A stretch of DNA of 64,000 nucleotides from Pempheris klunzingeri (Eukaryota; Chordata; Actinopteri; Acropomatiformes; Pempheridae), in contig NC_092013.1 in assembly GCF_042242105.1 (NCBI RefSeq), positions 3,839,987 through 3,903,986 of the forward strand, read 5' to 3'. Of this stretch, positions 1 to 12,900 are shown one piece after another. The notes under the pieces were generated by a model. It was not told the DNA's origin and ran no database searches. It worked only from the letters and a program-made list of their open reading frames with translations. A program made the translations under genes and the position numbers. Every line of letters starts with the position of its first letter. The stretch's first letter is position 1.

Positions 1-3000
1 GGAGAGGTGATTAGTAGGATGGAAGAGGGGGTCAGCAGAGGGGGGGAGGGTTGGCGGCGGGTGAGATTCAAGCACAGCAGGGACGATGCATAACATTTAG
101 AAAATGGTCTGGAAAAAAAACAAAAACTATGAGTTAGAGAAGACAGGTGGAGGTGGGCAGAGCAAATGAAGGATGCTGGATGAGAGGTGCTTTGATTCCT
201 CATCTAGAGTCCCAGTAATGAGAACATCCAGCAGTTAACCTGTGCTGTTGTACAATAGAGACTTCTGCTACGGACCCAGCAGAGTTGTAGACTTATGTTA
301 ATAAGAGAGCCATCAGAGGTGGGCTCCACTGCTCTGAAATAATAATCAAGTCGGTAAAAGGTCTTCATAGTCAGAGATACTCATAGATAAGGAGATTAAC
401 TTCAGAGAAGGTTTCTTTGATGGGCTTAGCTGAAGTTAGCTTGGTGTCCCTGTGGCAGATAGGCAGAGTGAAAGAAGAAAACTCAAGTTGCCCCCTTGAT
501 AAATGGCGTATATAGACTCAAAGCTTTGCTGCTGGCTCGCAGCCAGTGCCTTGTGTGTTGTAAATAAAGTTCTCCTCTTCAAACGTATCCAAGCCTGGCT
601 CTTTTTCATTTCCTCTCAATATAGCTAGTGAGTCTCTGAGGCTCTGAGTGCTGGGAACAGTCAAATCTGAAAAACACCACAGGATGTTGGTTCTGATGTC
701 GGCCACATGATCAACTTCACAGTTTAGTGTTGATGTTGCCGTTCGGCAAAGGTACCAGCCAGGCCAGGCCGGCTCTGCTGGCAGCTTTTCTGCTGACACC
801 ACTCTGAGCCTCCTGCTATTTCAGGACTCGGTCTAAAATGAGATCAAAGCAGCAGAATAAATTTGATGTTCCTGCTGCAAGAGGGGAGAGAATATATTTA
901 CTGTTTAACGACCAGCCATTTAGGATATGGATGGCTGGGTCGGTGGAGACGCTCTGCTAATACCAGGACAGGCTGTTTATATCAGCCGGGCCTGAAACAC
1001 TGACTATACACCATCAAACAGCATTTCAAAAAGAGCTTTTCCTTCTAATCATGACTGAGTTTAGAAATGCTGCATTTTCTTAATAGTGATTTTAATCCCT
1101 ATACATTTATTCAGCAGCTATAGTTCTCAGTTTTTTCACTGACTGCATCTGTACGTGTTAAACATGGGATAAACCACCCAAACATATGAGATATGAAGTG
1201 CTGGCACAGTAGTCTGTAGTGGTTTAGTGGCACTAATGGTCCAGACTGGATTACTAACAGACAACGGCCCCGGGGCGCCAAGAGCCTGACTGAGTGTCAG
1301 TTAAAAATAATTTGACTGATTCCCAAACTTTTGGCTTGCTGCAGTATGAAAGGTACCAGCAAGCCACCGCAGTGAGCCAGTGTGCTGAACTGAAGCAGCC
1401 ACCGCTCACTTTATTGTTCACATTCACTGCTGTGACTTTTTAAAATGCCTTCAACGAAAAAGGAAGTAAATACTGTAAGTACATATTATTATTACCCAAT
1501 GGTTCAGCTGTCTGTTAGAGGGGTCACGTGTCAAAAATAGTGATGCCCTGACTTTTTTTTTTCTTAGAACCATGAGGTTGATTTAATAGAATAGTTTCTT
1601 TGCTTTGTTACGGCAGCGATACAGACAGACACTTAAGGCACAGTAACAACAGTAAAAAAGGACAAAATATATGAAAAATATAAGATATGTACAATCTAAA
1701 ATAGAATAATATAACATAAGACTAGTATACAATATAAAGAATAAAAAAACATCTTGTGCAAATTCATGTACGATGTGCAAAAACTGGCTGGGGGAGAAAA
1801 GAGGAGGAGAAATATACATATACACAATAGAACATACTAAACACAGCATATAAACACTAATACAACACTATTTTGAATGAAATGAACTCAACTGACTTCA
1901 ATATTTAGTGTAAACTAATGTCTAATCTAGTGTTGAAATTGATTTGATTTCACCTTCAATGTGGCATCTAATCTTAGATCAGTACTTTTATTTATGACTA
2001 AATGTTCTCATCTCTTTCTAAACAAACTTTGTCTGATCAAATGGCCACGCAGTCACTCACACACAGTGACATGGGGCTGGGTGCTGATATACCAGAAGGA
2101 GGACTGGTTGATTTCTGAGCTGCTCACCAGTTAATGGATCAATAATTCATACCACTCTGAAAAGCAGAGAGACAGGCAGTAAGAGATGGTTAGTCGTGAT
2201 GTTTATGTACATTATGCTGCTAATATGTCAGTTTTTTTTTTACACATGAAGCTGAGTTTGCTTGCTGCTCAGCCGGGGGAAACAGTTGGTAAAGGACTTC
2301 TGCGGCTCCCTTTCTCTGGAGGCAACTGAGAGAGAAACATAAGGCGGAGTGTTATTTGTTCTGACCCATAGAAGAGAGTCATTTTTTAATATGTTTCTTG
2401 TGGCTTCCTGGGGCTGTAATACGAAGTCACTGGAGCTGTTATGAAAAGCGTTTCCACGTCGTGATGTTTCTGCTTTTACTAACCTAAAGGGTCTGAACAC
2501 ATCATGAAACAACTCGAACCCTCTAATTATGAGTTTGGACACGAACCACCACACAACACACTTCAGGAACACCTATAATATAATCACCATCAATGATGCA
2601 TTGTGGGAGTGCCCTTGTGTTACAAGTACAAGAAAGCTGCGCCGCTGCCGGTGCTGCTGTGCAGCAGCTCTGTCGAGGCCGGCTTCTCTGCGTGATTACA
2701 TGCAGGAGTGCCGTTAGAAATTCTAGCTGCGTCCTCGAGCAGAGCGGCTGCTCTAATCAACTGGATGTAATTCCTCACCTTAGCCACAGGTTAAGTGCCT
2801 TCCCCGGGACACTGGCTACAACTCCAAATGGTGTAGGAGATGATTCCTTCGCAGCCAATTCAGTCTCTGGTGTCCTTTAGGGTACAATCAAGCTTCCATT
2901 CCCATCTGTCCTCCGTTTCCCTCTGTCAGCATCACTCCAGGAAGACAGCCCAACACTTACCATGAATAATGGATGCATAGCATAGTCATTAGTATAAATA

Positions 3001-3507
3001 AATAATTTAGCGCCTCACGTGTGTGACAGAATTAGTCTTGTAAATGTAATGATGATATTACAGTAGCACGATAGGGAGGAACGACAGCTTATCTGGCCGC
3101 TTGCCAATGTAAGCTGATTAGTCACAGTTTGATGACTGTGTTCTTAAATGCAAGTGTCTACATATATAAACTTCTCTCTCCATTTCAAGATAATAATTTA
3201 CATATGTTTCATATGTAAATGATTATGTTTCATGGTGAAACATTATGTAACAACGATCATACATAATTCATTTGTCTCTTCCTGAATGTTAAGAGCTGCT
3301 TCACAGTGAGGTGAATTTCTCGGCTCACGGCGTCTCGTGGTCATTCGTAAATTTATATATTTATGGATGTGGTTTATTTTTTGACAGCTTTTTAAACATG
3401 TGATGTGTTTAAACAATGAAATTCTGTACAGACATTTACGTTGATCCTTGTGCCATCATGATGTTTTATATTGTTTTAGTTTAGTTTAGTGTTTCTTAGC
3501 AACTATA
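1..3507. other. Intergenic, no supported gene
   Basis: Only short chance frames are present. The stretch about 1600-1800 is AT-rich and similar in style to interspersed fish repeats. I see no exon with convincing splice sites or protein similarity. Confidence 0.5.
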
Positions 3508-4330
3508 TTCTCATGAAATTTTGTCGTAGATATTTATGGTGACCACAGGATGAGTCCTTATAAACTAAAAAAAAAAACTAAAGAGATGATTATTGATCCG
3601 AGGCGGAGGAAAGAGCAGCTTGCACCACTCTTCATCAGTGGGACTGAGGTGGAGAGGGTGAAAACATTCAAACTCCTTGGCTCAACAGAGACTGTACTTC
3701 TTAAGGAAGCTGAGAAAATTTGGACTACCCACCAAACTTCTCAGCAACTTCTACAGATGTACAGTGGAGAGCATCCTGAATATTCCATCTTTGCACCTTA
3801 TATATCTTTGCATTGCACTGGTGATCTGCAGTCAAACTCTAATACACTGTTTGTTTCTTTTTTTCTTCTTAAATTATTTTTCTGTACAATGCCTTTTTTT
3901 TGTTCTTTTTATATTTATAATAGTTTTTGCCTACGTGGAGGGAAACGAGCAAAGTAAGATTTTCATTGCTCAGTGTTACCGTGTTTTTCACTGTGCACAT
4001 GATACATAAACATCTTGCATCTTATGTCGCTGGTGATCACTTGACTTTTCCTTTGAGGGCACCGGGAGGTCATAGATTTCTCTCCTCCTAAGAAATATCT
4101 CAACTTCTGTAATCATTTTGGTGGCATCTAATGGCTAATGGCATTCCCATCAGCCCTTCTTGGCAAATGTTAGCATGCTAACAGGTAAAACTATGCTGGA
4201 GAACATAGTAAACATACCTGCAGCAGTTAAACATTGTCATTGTGGGGTTGTTGCCATGCTAGAGTTAGCATTTAGCTCAAAGCTCCTGCTGTGTCCAAGC
4301 ACAGCCGTACAAACCCCCCAAGCATGGCTG
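3508..4330 (+). repeat. Fish-wide interspersed repeat, split by a LINE insertion
   Basis: The left part (3508-3555) reads ATGAAATTTTGTCGTAGATA then ACCACAGGATGAGTCC. The right part (from about 4026) reads GCTGGTGATCACTTGACTTT and continues through AAATATCTCAACTTCTG, GTTAGCATGCTAACAG and TTAGCATTTAGCTCAAAGC. From memory of teleost genomes these belong to one very common repeat family. Here a LINE fragment interrupts it. Confidence 0.6.
3556..4020 (+). mobile_element. 5'-truncated, broken LINE reverse-transcriptase tail
   Basis: The translation shows typical C-terminal LINE reverse-transcriptase residues: KTKEMIIDPRRRKEQ, then after an internal loss AQQRLYFLRKLRKFGLPTKL and NFYRCTVESIL. These lie in two different frames, so it is a dead copy. 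A T-rich region follows to about 3960. Clade is not assigned (L2/Rex-like in style). Confidence 0.75.
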
Positions 4331-5329
4331 TCTGTTGTTTTTTCACTGCCTGTCTTCCAAAGTGTACCACAGGACACTAATTTAGCACGAGACTTGAGGA
4401 TCACAGAGAGATCGCTACACAATAAAGTGCATGCGACTCCAATCTGAGCGTGAGATGAAAGCTCAGTGCAAATGCAAAACTTGACTTTCACACCAGCCCA
4501 CATCATTTAGAGTCTGGCGCCTCAGCCTGTTTGTTCCTGTGTGATTTTGGGTGTGCGTGTCACACATTTCCCAGTGTGAACCACAAGTGTGTACGCTCAA
4601 CACATTTTGGTACCTGTCCCGCCTCATATAGGTGATGACTTTGTAAATGGAGATGTTACTCTCATGTGGGCTGACACTGCTTGCTGCTTGACCTGATTCA
4701 GCTCCATTAAAGAGGCCAACAGGCTATTAACCCGCGCGTCAATACCTCACAGGTTCAGCCACGCTTACAAACCCATTTCAGCAGCGACCATAAACACTGG
4801 CCTTATTATAGTATCTCTAGGCCAAAGCAGAGTGCCCAAGTCGACCCCATAACAAAAGAGTCCTAAAGTCAGCATTAGCCTGGGTGGAACAAGGGCATGG
4901 ATGCACAGGAAATGGACTTGCAGGGAGGTGTAAACTAATGAACTGTTATTGCATGTTATAGTTCAGGGTCTGTTTCCTCGGGAAAGGCTGAGAAGAGTTC
5001 TTTCATCTCAGAATAAAAGTGGTTATAGGCTACGAGATTTGTGCCTCTTAATGGATGATAAAGTGCAGCGACTGGATCACAGTGTGCCACATCGGTTCAT
5101 CCCAATCACATTCTCACGTCTCTCCTAGGAGAGAGTTTTATTCATAAGCTCAAAGCTTAATCAACAATATGCAAGGAGGCATTGAAAAGGATAAAATTAA
5201 TTAACTGACTTTTAGTATTGCATTTGTCTCACAGCGTGAATACGGTGTGGGATTACGAGTGGAATTTTTAATTCACTGGATTGCAAAGTAATGTCAATGA
5301 AAAAGTATCACAACCTTTTTTTTGTTTTA
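4331..5329. other. Intergenic, nothing recognised
   Basis: No exon, RNA gene or clear repeat was found in this stretch apart from short chance frames. Confidence 0.4.
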
Positions 5330-7160
5330 GTAAATTTACTATTCTATTTAACAGGGACAGCACACATTAATAAACATTGTGATAAATGCGCAAGACTTTG
5401 CTAGTTATTTTTCATCTGCAGTCCCTGGGCAGATGTTGCAAAGTCACTCTGAAAACAGAATGTAAGATTACAATTACAAATGTATTGAGATTATTCACAA
5501 ACACAAAGAACAATAACAAACAGAGAATATTAATGTTAATTTAAAAAAAAAACATCATTCCATTATATTACATTACAGCATTCAACACCGAGGTGCATAT
5601 AAGACAAAGCAATGACATGAGTGACACTAATGTCAATAGAAATATGGAATAAATGAGACAACATTGTGGAAAGGCACGTACAGAATATAACATACATAAA
5701 TCACAATAAAAACACACACACACACACACATGTAGGTACATGAGGACAGACTGGCGACAGTAAGAAAGCCAACGGTGACAGCAGACAGCGAGGCAGGTTT
5801 ACAGCACCGACAGACCGACAATAAACCATTTCTTTAAATTGGCCTTAAATAAACTGCACGTGTCCTGTTCTCTAATACTTGCCGGGATAGAGTTACATTC
5901 AAGTGCTTCTTTAATAGAGTACGCAGACGGACTAAAAGCACTTTTTCTCTGAGGGATAATGCAATCTCCTCTAGCTGCACCTCTTCTGAACTGGTATGCA
6001 GTTGCTCATATGATAACTGTCTGCAAAGGAGAAGTGAAGTCATTTACAACCATGTTCGTAAAACAAACATCTACATATTTAATCAGGTTTTCCCGCCCCA
6101 GAAAGATGTATTTTTTATCATTTCCTGTCGTGGATTTTGACTGTTTGCTTGTTTTCATTTCATTTTTATCTTATTCTTAGCAGAGCAAAGCTGACTCATT
6201 ACCCGCGGTGGACCTGCCTCAGATTAAAAACTCCAGCAGGTTTCCCGCTAATGAAGGTTTAGGAAAGGTTAGCATCAATCAGTACTCTGATGTTCTTCAT
6301 TCAGATATAACTGATAGCTTCCTCCTAATATAAACACATTTTGTCATGATCTGCACCTAGTTGTGTTTCAGACTCTAAAGACATTATGATGTTATGTTTT
6401 TATTTTGTAGTCTTGTTATTTATTCATTGTTTCCTGTCTTAGCTTGTACTAGGCTCCTCTCATTTCTTTTACTTACTTTCTGCTGTTGTGTGTTTTCTCA
6501 CTCTTGTGATTGTCCACATTTGTTCCACGTTAGCCTCAGTCAGTCACTTCTTATACCAGCCCAGATCCTTTGTTCCCGGTCAGTTTGTCGTCTTTGCTTA
6601 CGATTGGTTTCACTTCCACTGAGTGTCTAATACCTGTATCCTGATTTCTTGCTGTTCCTGCCTATCTGCCTTTGCTTGTAAGGAATTTTCGCGTTAAATC
6701 ACTGAAGATGATCCTTTGCCTCTGTCTAGTTTTGGGTCCTACCCCTGTGTCCCTGCCTACCAATAGTGATTGTTTGTCTTGGTGAAAAACATGCTTACTG
6801 TACAGCTTTACTTTAACCACGCTGTTAGAAGAACCATGGTGTTTATGAGCTCACCAGCAACTTGTGTCCCTACTGCTACCATGTATGTAAATCACAGTGT
6901 CATCTGCATACATTTGGATATTAGTGTCAGCAAATACAAATCATTAATATACATAATGTAAATTGCAATGGGCCTAGGATAGCTCCTTGTGGGACACCTG
7001 TGGACAGCTGATTGATGATTCTGTCCTTGAACACACTGTGTGATTTTACAGGTATGATTCTTTCCATTTAAGTGCTTCTGAAAAAAAAAAGGTTTCAGAT
7101 AACTTAGACATGAGAATTCTAAGATTAGCTGTGTCTTCTTATTCATCTAGCCATAGGGGC
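5330..7160 (-). mobile_element. Decayed LINE on the minus strand (RT and 3' end)
   Basis: On the minus strand near 6830-7060 the translation shows STGVPQGAILGPL and, after frame breaks, NIQMYADDTVIYIHG, the reverse-transcriptase catalytic YADD motif. Near 5840-6040 a later frame gives SIREQDTCSLFKANLKKW, typical of the end of the ORF. At the low-coordinate end, AACAGGGACAGCACACATTA (5352-5371) and GCAGTCCCTGGGCAG resemble the 3' end of common fish LINEs. Stops and frameshifts make it inactive. A CA microsatellite lies inside (about 5711-5730). Confidence 0.7.
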
Positions 7161-7164
7161 CTTA

Positions 7165-8760
7165 CCTTAATAAAGACTTTCATAACTATCAGATTCATGT
7201 AAGTAATGGGAGCAGGGGGAGCTTTCATCAGCCTCTAACCGTCATTAAAGCTGAGCCCCTCTGTGAGCGTAAACAAGCGAAGAAATTTAGGCTGGAGACT
7301 TATCATAAAAGTTCAAGAGGATCACCCTGCTGAGAAGCACTATCATAGCAGTCAAATCCCATCTTGAAATCAGACAAAAGCACCCATGGCTAAGTACAAA
7401 TGAACAGTCGCAGGCATGAGCATGCCTGAACACACAAGCACACAAATAAACCTTCTTTAGATATGGTTTATTGTATAATCTCACCCTGGGGTGAAAGCAA
7501 AAATGACAACACTGAATGTAACAAATTAATAACAGCCCCCTTTAATGAATGTCAGGGAAGGAAGCAGTGATGTTACTTTTCTCGCTTCTTCCCTCTGGCA
7601 GGCTCAGGGTGTTTACCCAACACCCTCAGGTGCAGTGACTGAGACGTTGCTAGGCAACCGCACCATCCCTGTTGTTGCTCTGCCTCTGGCACTCAAGTGG
7701 GAGCTTATGTGGACTTAACTCTGAAAGAGCAGAAGTGTTGAGGAGTGGAAGGGGGATTACCAGGAAAAATATTGGATTGGGCTGAAGCACAAGGGGCGAG
7801 GCCTTACCTGAATCACCACCGGCACCACACGGAGATGCCATGATGGACCGTCAGGCCACGCTGGTTCTGAAAAAGCCTGGCTTTTATCAGGCACTGCTTT
7901 CTCACAGCTGCACAATGCTGTGACATTATCGGAAAAAAACTCTCTCTCTCTTTCTCAAATGTTATGCAAAATGTCTGACAGGGTGGCCCTAGTAGTCAGT
8001 ATTGTCGGTGTCGAGGTGGGTAAAACACGTGAATGATGAAGTCAACCAAATGTAACCTGGCAATATTAACCATAAAGAAGAACCAGAAGGTGCAGCCTCA
8101 GTCTGTCTGCTACAGGAGAGTCCTGTAATGTGGTAAAATGAGCTATTGCCACCTAGTGGCTCCCAGATGCACTTTCATTATGGAAAATGAAACTGTGGCT
8201 CATCACCACTGATGGCTCCAAATACACACTTATTGTTCCTCTTTGGTCAACGCAGATAGGAAAGCTGCTCCCAATCATTGTAACATCAGGCTACTGTCCC
8301 AGTGGCTGAACGGCCTAATTATTTCCAGCCCGTGGTTGTAGTGAATGTTAGCAGCTGATGTTGCAGCTGTTGACAATGCACCGTGTGCCGGGCTGATAAT
8401 GGAGACGGACTCAAACAAGACAGCCCGACAAAGATCTGCACAGACTGGAAGCAGACTGTGTGTGAGTGTAATTTCATTCTCGTTTGAGAGCTGTGTGTCC
8501 TGCTCATGGGATTTATGCTCAGTTGATGCCGTAAACAGTGTGTACTACACGTGGCTTTGCAGATGTTAGAGGATTATTGGAATTATGGAATTATCTATGA
8601 ACAGGTAGAGTGAGAAGGAATTAAAAAACGTTCAGCTCACTCATGTGCAAAGCCTCAGTATCCTCAGAGCCACATGTAGTTCACGTCCAGATGTTATTAT
8701 AATGCAATGCTGCCCCCTAGTGCAATGCATGGAAACACCAAACTAAGCCAGTTACTGTAA
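7165..8760. other. Intergenic, one exon-like piece and one X-box
   Basis: Apart from the X-box (7646-7658) and a short minus-strand exon-like frame (7804-7841, MASPCGAGGDSG with a following GTAAGG donor), nothing is recognised. Confidence 0.4.
7646..7658. promoter_or_regulatory. RFX X-box motif
   Basis: GTTGCTAGGCAAC is a near-perfect palindromic RFX X-box. It lies alone in intergenic DNA about 185 bp from a minus-strand exon-like ATG frame (7804-7841). Function is not shown by sequence alone. Confidence 0.45.
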
Positions 8761-8768
8761 AATCATTA

Positions 8769-8774
8769 TTTATT
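8769..8774 (-). terminator. Candidate taf4 poly(A) signal (AATAAA on minus strand)
   Basis: This minus-strand AATAAA lies about 1.2 kb past the taf4 stop (9945). The AT-rich stretch 8775-9940 between them has no other gene and would be the 3'UTR. It contains an A15 run and a CA microsatellite. Confidence 0.35.
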
Positions 8775-9043
8775 CAATAGAGAAAATGTGGTTCTTTATG
8801 CTATATGGGTAAATTCTCAATTCTATACAAAACTGCGTGTAAAACTTTAGGTGTAACATTTACAAATATACAGAAAGAAACTCCAGTTTCTTGCGTTGGA
8901 GGACAGCCGCTATTAAAAGAGTAAAAATGTATGTTGGTGGGTAGCTACAAAAATAGAAATCAGCTTCTGGTAGGTGCATGTTTGGTATAGCAGTAAGTTT
9001 TAGAAATCAAAACGAGTCAAACTAAATTTAAATTTAACAGATT

Positions 9044-9083
9044 AAAAAAAAAAAAAAACACACACACACACACACACACACAC
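9044..9083. repeat. A-run followed by (CA)n microsatellite
   Basis: A15 (9044-9058) joined to an uninterrupted CA run (9059-9083), inside the probable taf4 3'UTR. Confidence 0.95.
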
Positions 9084-9944
9084 CTCTCTTCATGCACTGA
9101 AAACTATGCAAATGTCCAAACTGATTTCAAACGCATGCAAGTAAATGCACGTTTTTGTTTTGAATTTAAGCTACATGAACTAATTGAGGTGTCACATGAA
9201 ATTAAATAAATAACTAAACATTAATTTAAGCTTGAGTTTAGTAAATAAATACGCAGGGGGGGCAAAAAAAACAACTAATAAAGTGATGGAGATGACATAC
9301 AGAGCAAGCTACTGCTTCGTGAGTTACACATGGGTTAATTGCTTCAGGATGGCTATATGGCTTATTCATAGTTAGGAAGGCAACTCAGTAGGTTACACAG
9401 TTTGGAGATCAAACTTATTCATTCGACAAAACAAAAAAAAATAAAATCATTATTTGATAAAAATTAGTTGGTGGTCTCTTAAAACAAATATGTTGATTTC
9501 CATTGCTTTAAAGCCCAATGCGCACACGAATAATTAGAAAACAAACTGTGTGACAGTGCATAATTGTACAATAAGTCGTTTGTTCATACAAAAACCCTTC
9601 CTCGTAAAACATGTGATCCGTTTTTTTTTTTTCTAACTTTCTTGAAAAAGAAGTTGTACAAAGTAAAGAAAGGGGGCGTTTGTCTGTGACTGCTCTGACA
9701 GAAAATAGGCGTTATTTGAGGAGAGAGGTAGAGAGGCCATCCAATATGGCTACTACTGTACTTCAGCTATCACGTATCTCTGAAAGACCTTGAAATGTGC
9801 CAAGTCTCTTCTCTCCTCCTCTTCATTTTGAAGAGTCTCTTACGGTGGTGAGTGCGGCTGGTCTCTCTCCACACACTTCATTTCCTCTCCCCTCTCCTCC
9901 TCCTCCTCCTCATCCTCCTCCCCCGCTCCTCTCTGACATCAAGC

Positions 9945-12900
9945 CTATTTGAGAAAGCCCTTGTAGAGGAAATGGGAGCGACTGGTGAATCTCTCGTTCT
10001 CCAAACAGAAGAGCAGGTCCCTGAGATTGACACGTGTGATGCGATGCCGCGTGGGTCTGGAGCCCGACGATCCGGCCCCACCGGACAGAGAGGGACCCGT
10101 TCCTGATCCCTGCAACAGGTGGGAGGGAGAGAGGGGTGAGTATGTGCACCAATATAATAATAATGTACTTCAATGCAAGTAAATTCCTGCATTTAAAATC
10201 CTACTTGAGAAGGATAAGAACCCTTTTCTCCTTTAAGTAAAATTATGGGGGATATAAAACAGACTAAATGGATCACAAGGAACTCATTTCTGAACTTATT
10301 TTTCCAGGATCTGAAATGTTAAATATGTGTCACAGCATCAGCTTTTTCACAAAATACAGTCAGGACACGGTAACTGTAATCTAGGACAGTCACTGAGGGA
10401 CTTCTTGAGTTAAATTCAAGGATAAAACTCCAGAATATTTACAAAGTCTGTGACACCTGTGTCACTGTGGGTTTAGTAAAAGTGCTTCCAGAAAAATGAT
10501 ATTTTATTATATATTTTCTATCAGATGTTAATACTGATACACGTGGTGCAGCTAGTTTTAAGGACTTTATGTTGGAATTAGGTTGTTTCATCTAGTGGCG
10601 GCTTCCTAAGGGCCACAAGATGAGAAGAAAAGATGAAAAAAGTTCTGTCACACAAATATATTCTTAAGGACTTTTGTCATCTTAAGCTTTTTGAGCTGCA
10701 AACAGGTATTTAAATGCGTCAAACGTCTCTTTGGTGGAGCTGCTCTCAACTCATGGGCACAAGCCAAGTGACAAGTTTGGACACCACAGGTTTAGACTTC
10801 AACAAATTATTGTATTCTATAAAACAAATGTCATGTTTTTATGTAAAGTCTTAATCTGAAAAGTAATTAGTAACTAAAGCTGTTTCCATTCCACCGCTGG
10901 ACACAAAGAGTATTTCAGAAGAGTTCATGCAACTTAACTTTTCTATTTTCACATTTCAGTGAATAATGTTGACCAGAGTGTGTTCAGACTGAAAGTATCA
11001 TCTGGTGCATGCTGTCCTGCACGGTTTCTTCTGGAAGCTCTGGAGGAATCCAGAGTCCAAACACAAGCAGATAAGGAGAGTGATTCCCAAACAGCTGTAC
11101 TTGCACCGCGGGAGGTAAGTAGGTTGAAACAGAGTTGGAAACTCTAAATCTAAATAATCCAGTTGGTAAAAAACGGGGGGGGTGTCTGTCAGTCTGCACA
11201 TGTTTTGTTTCCAGACTTTTGACCTGTCCTGTGTGGTTGCAGACTCTTGCCCCGTGCATGATGGATAACCTTGAGCTCCATCACGACCCTGAACAGCGTA
11301 GAGCCGTTGATAATGATAATAATGGGTGATGTACGCTAAAAAAGTTGTCCGAAACTTTTGTTTTTCTTTGAGGGTCAAGTGAGAAAGTGGATTGTGCTTT
11401 TGTTGCGGGTACTCTGGGTGAATTGTCAAGTATGCATGATGAAACTGCCTCTAGCCTGTTTGTTGATACATGCAGTTCATCACCATGAAACCTGTGAAGA
11501 CCTTTTCCAGCCAGCAGTACCATGCAGATTTTATCTCTGAATCTTTGCCACTACAGCCTCCGTCGCTCATAAAACTAAAATCCCTGCCTCGTGGTTGTAC
11601 ACCTCCGCAAACGAGTCAAAGAGACAGTTTACATCCACGTCTGTCCAGGCCAAAGATTATAGTGTCACCACTTCAGGATCCGATCAAACGCGGAATATGG
11701 TCACAGTCTCCTCCTGTGCTCAGGTGTTATGGCGTTAAATAACAGAACATGATGCTTTCACAGTGGAGGTGACCTTTTGGACGTGAAACAGTCTATTAGA
11801 CATTTGTGTGAAATGTTATCATAAGCAGTGTATGAATTCTTGGGTTGTGGCCAAAAATGTGATCCTGACCTTTGACCACCAAAATGTAATCAGAATTCCC
11901 TTCTGGTGCTCCAGAGAGCTCACGCTCACAAACGGATGAGACGGACAGACAACCCAAAAACGCAATGCATCCAGCCACAGTTGTCGTGGATGTGGAGGCA
12001 TAAAAAGCTCCACAAAACCCCCTGAAGAACGATACTGTTTTGTTCAAGTGTGATTCCCACATGTGTGAAAGATGTTACCAGATAAAACAAACACATGTTT
12101 ACCATCCAATTTGTAGCACCTCACAGAGCACATTACAAATCTTTTTCTCCTGTATTGTCTGAGGAACACGATAAAGCAGAATTCTCACTAGGGGGCAGAG
12201 AAGGTGCACAAAGTCACACCGTCTATAAATTACTGCAACCTTTATCAAAGCAAGCAAACATAAAAGAGATATCACACATTCTGTGTGTTCTTTCTGTTCT
12301 CAGGCACAGTTGAAGAAAACTGGGCCATTTGTTCCAGTTAATGGTTCGACTGTACTTGACAGAACACGCTCTGCGCTTGTGAGAGCTCCCAAGTGAATCC
12401 AAACAGTAAGCGATTCAATGTGGAGAGAAACAAACCCCCAAAGGTAAAACACTAAACAGAGCAGAACCAGCCACATGCATGGAGTATATGCTGTATAGAA
12501 AAACACGAGGCACGGTACACAATCACTAAGGGAGTCACAAGTCTGGAAGAGACAGAGATTTATGGTCAAAGGAAAAAAGACTGAAGTGAGAAACAGTGAT
12601 CTGTGGCAGGTAGAACCGAGAGTGACGGTTCGTCACAGTGTCTTGATTGAATGTGACTTGTGTCGTTTTAAAATGTGATCTGCGATTACAAGAGTCAGCT
12701 GACAATGTGCACGAGTGCAGTGCCCTGTCGGCGCTAATGAGCCGCTTCATTATGTTATTTTCCTCCAGGTATGTGAGCGGCTCAGACGGCTGACGGCAGG
12801 TTTCTGTCTGGGCAGTGTGGGCTGTCAGCGCCTGCTCCTCAGTTGTCAACCAGTTCCACTAGAGAGAGGAACTGACTTACTGTTAGCACCAACATTAGCT

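Noticed and set aside
2240-2572. 110-codon minus-strand frame
   Set aside because: No similarity, no splice context, composition like surrounding intergenic DNA.
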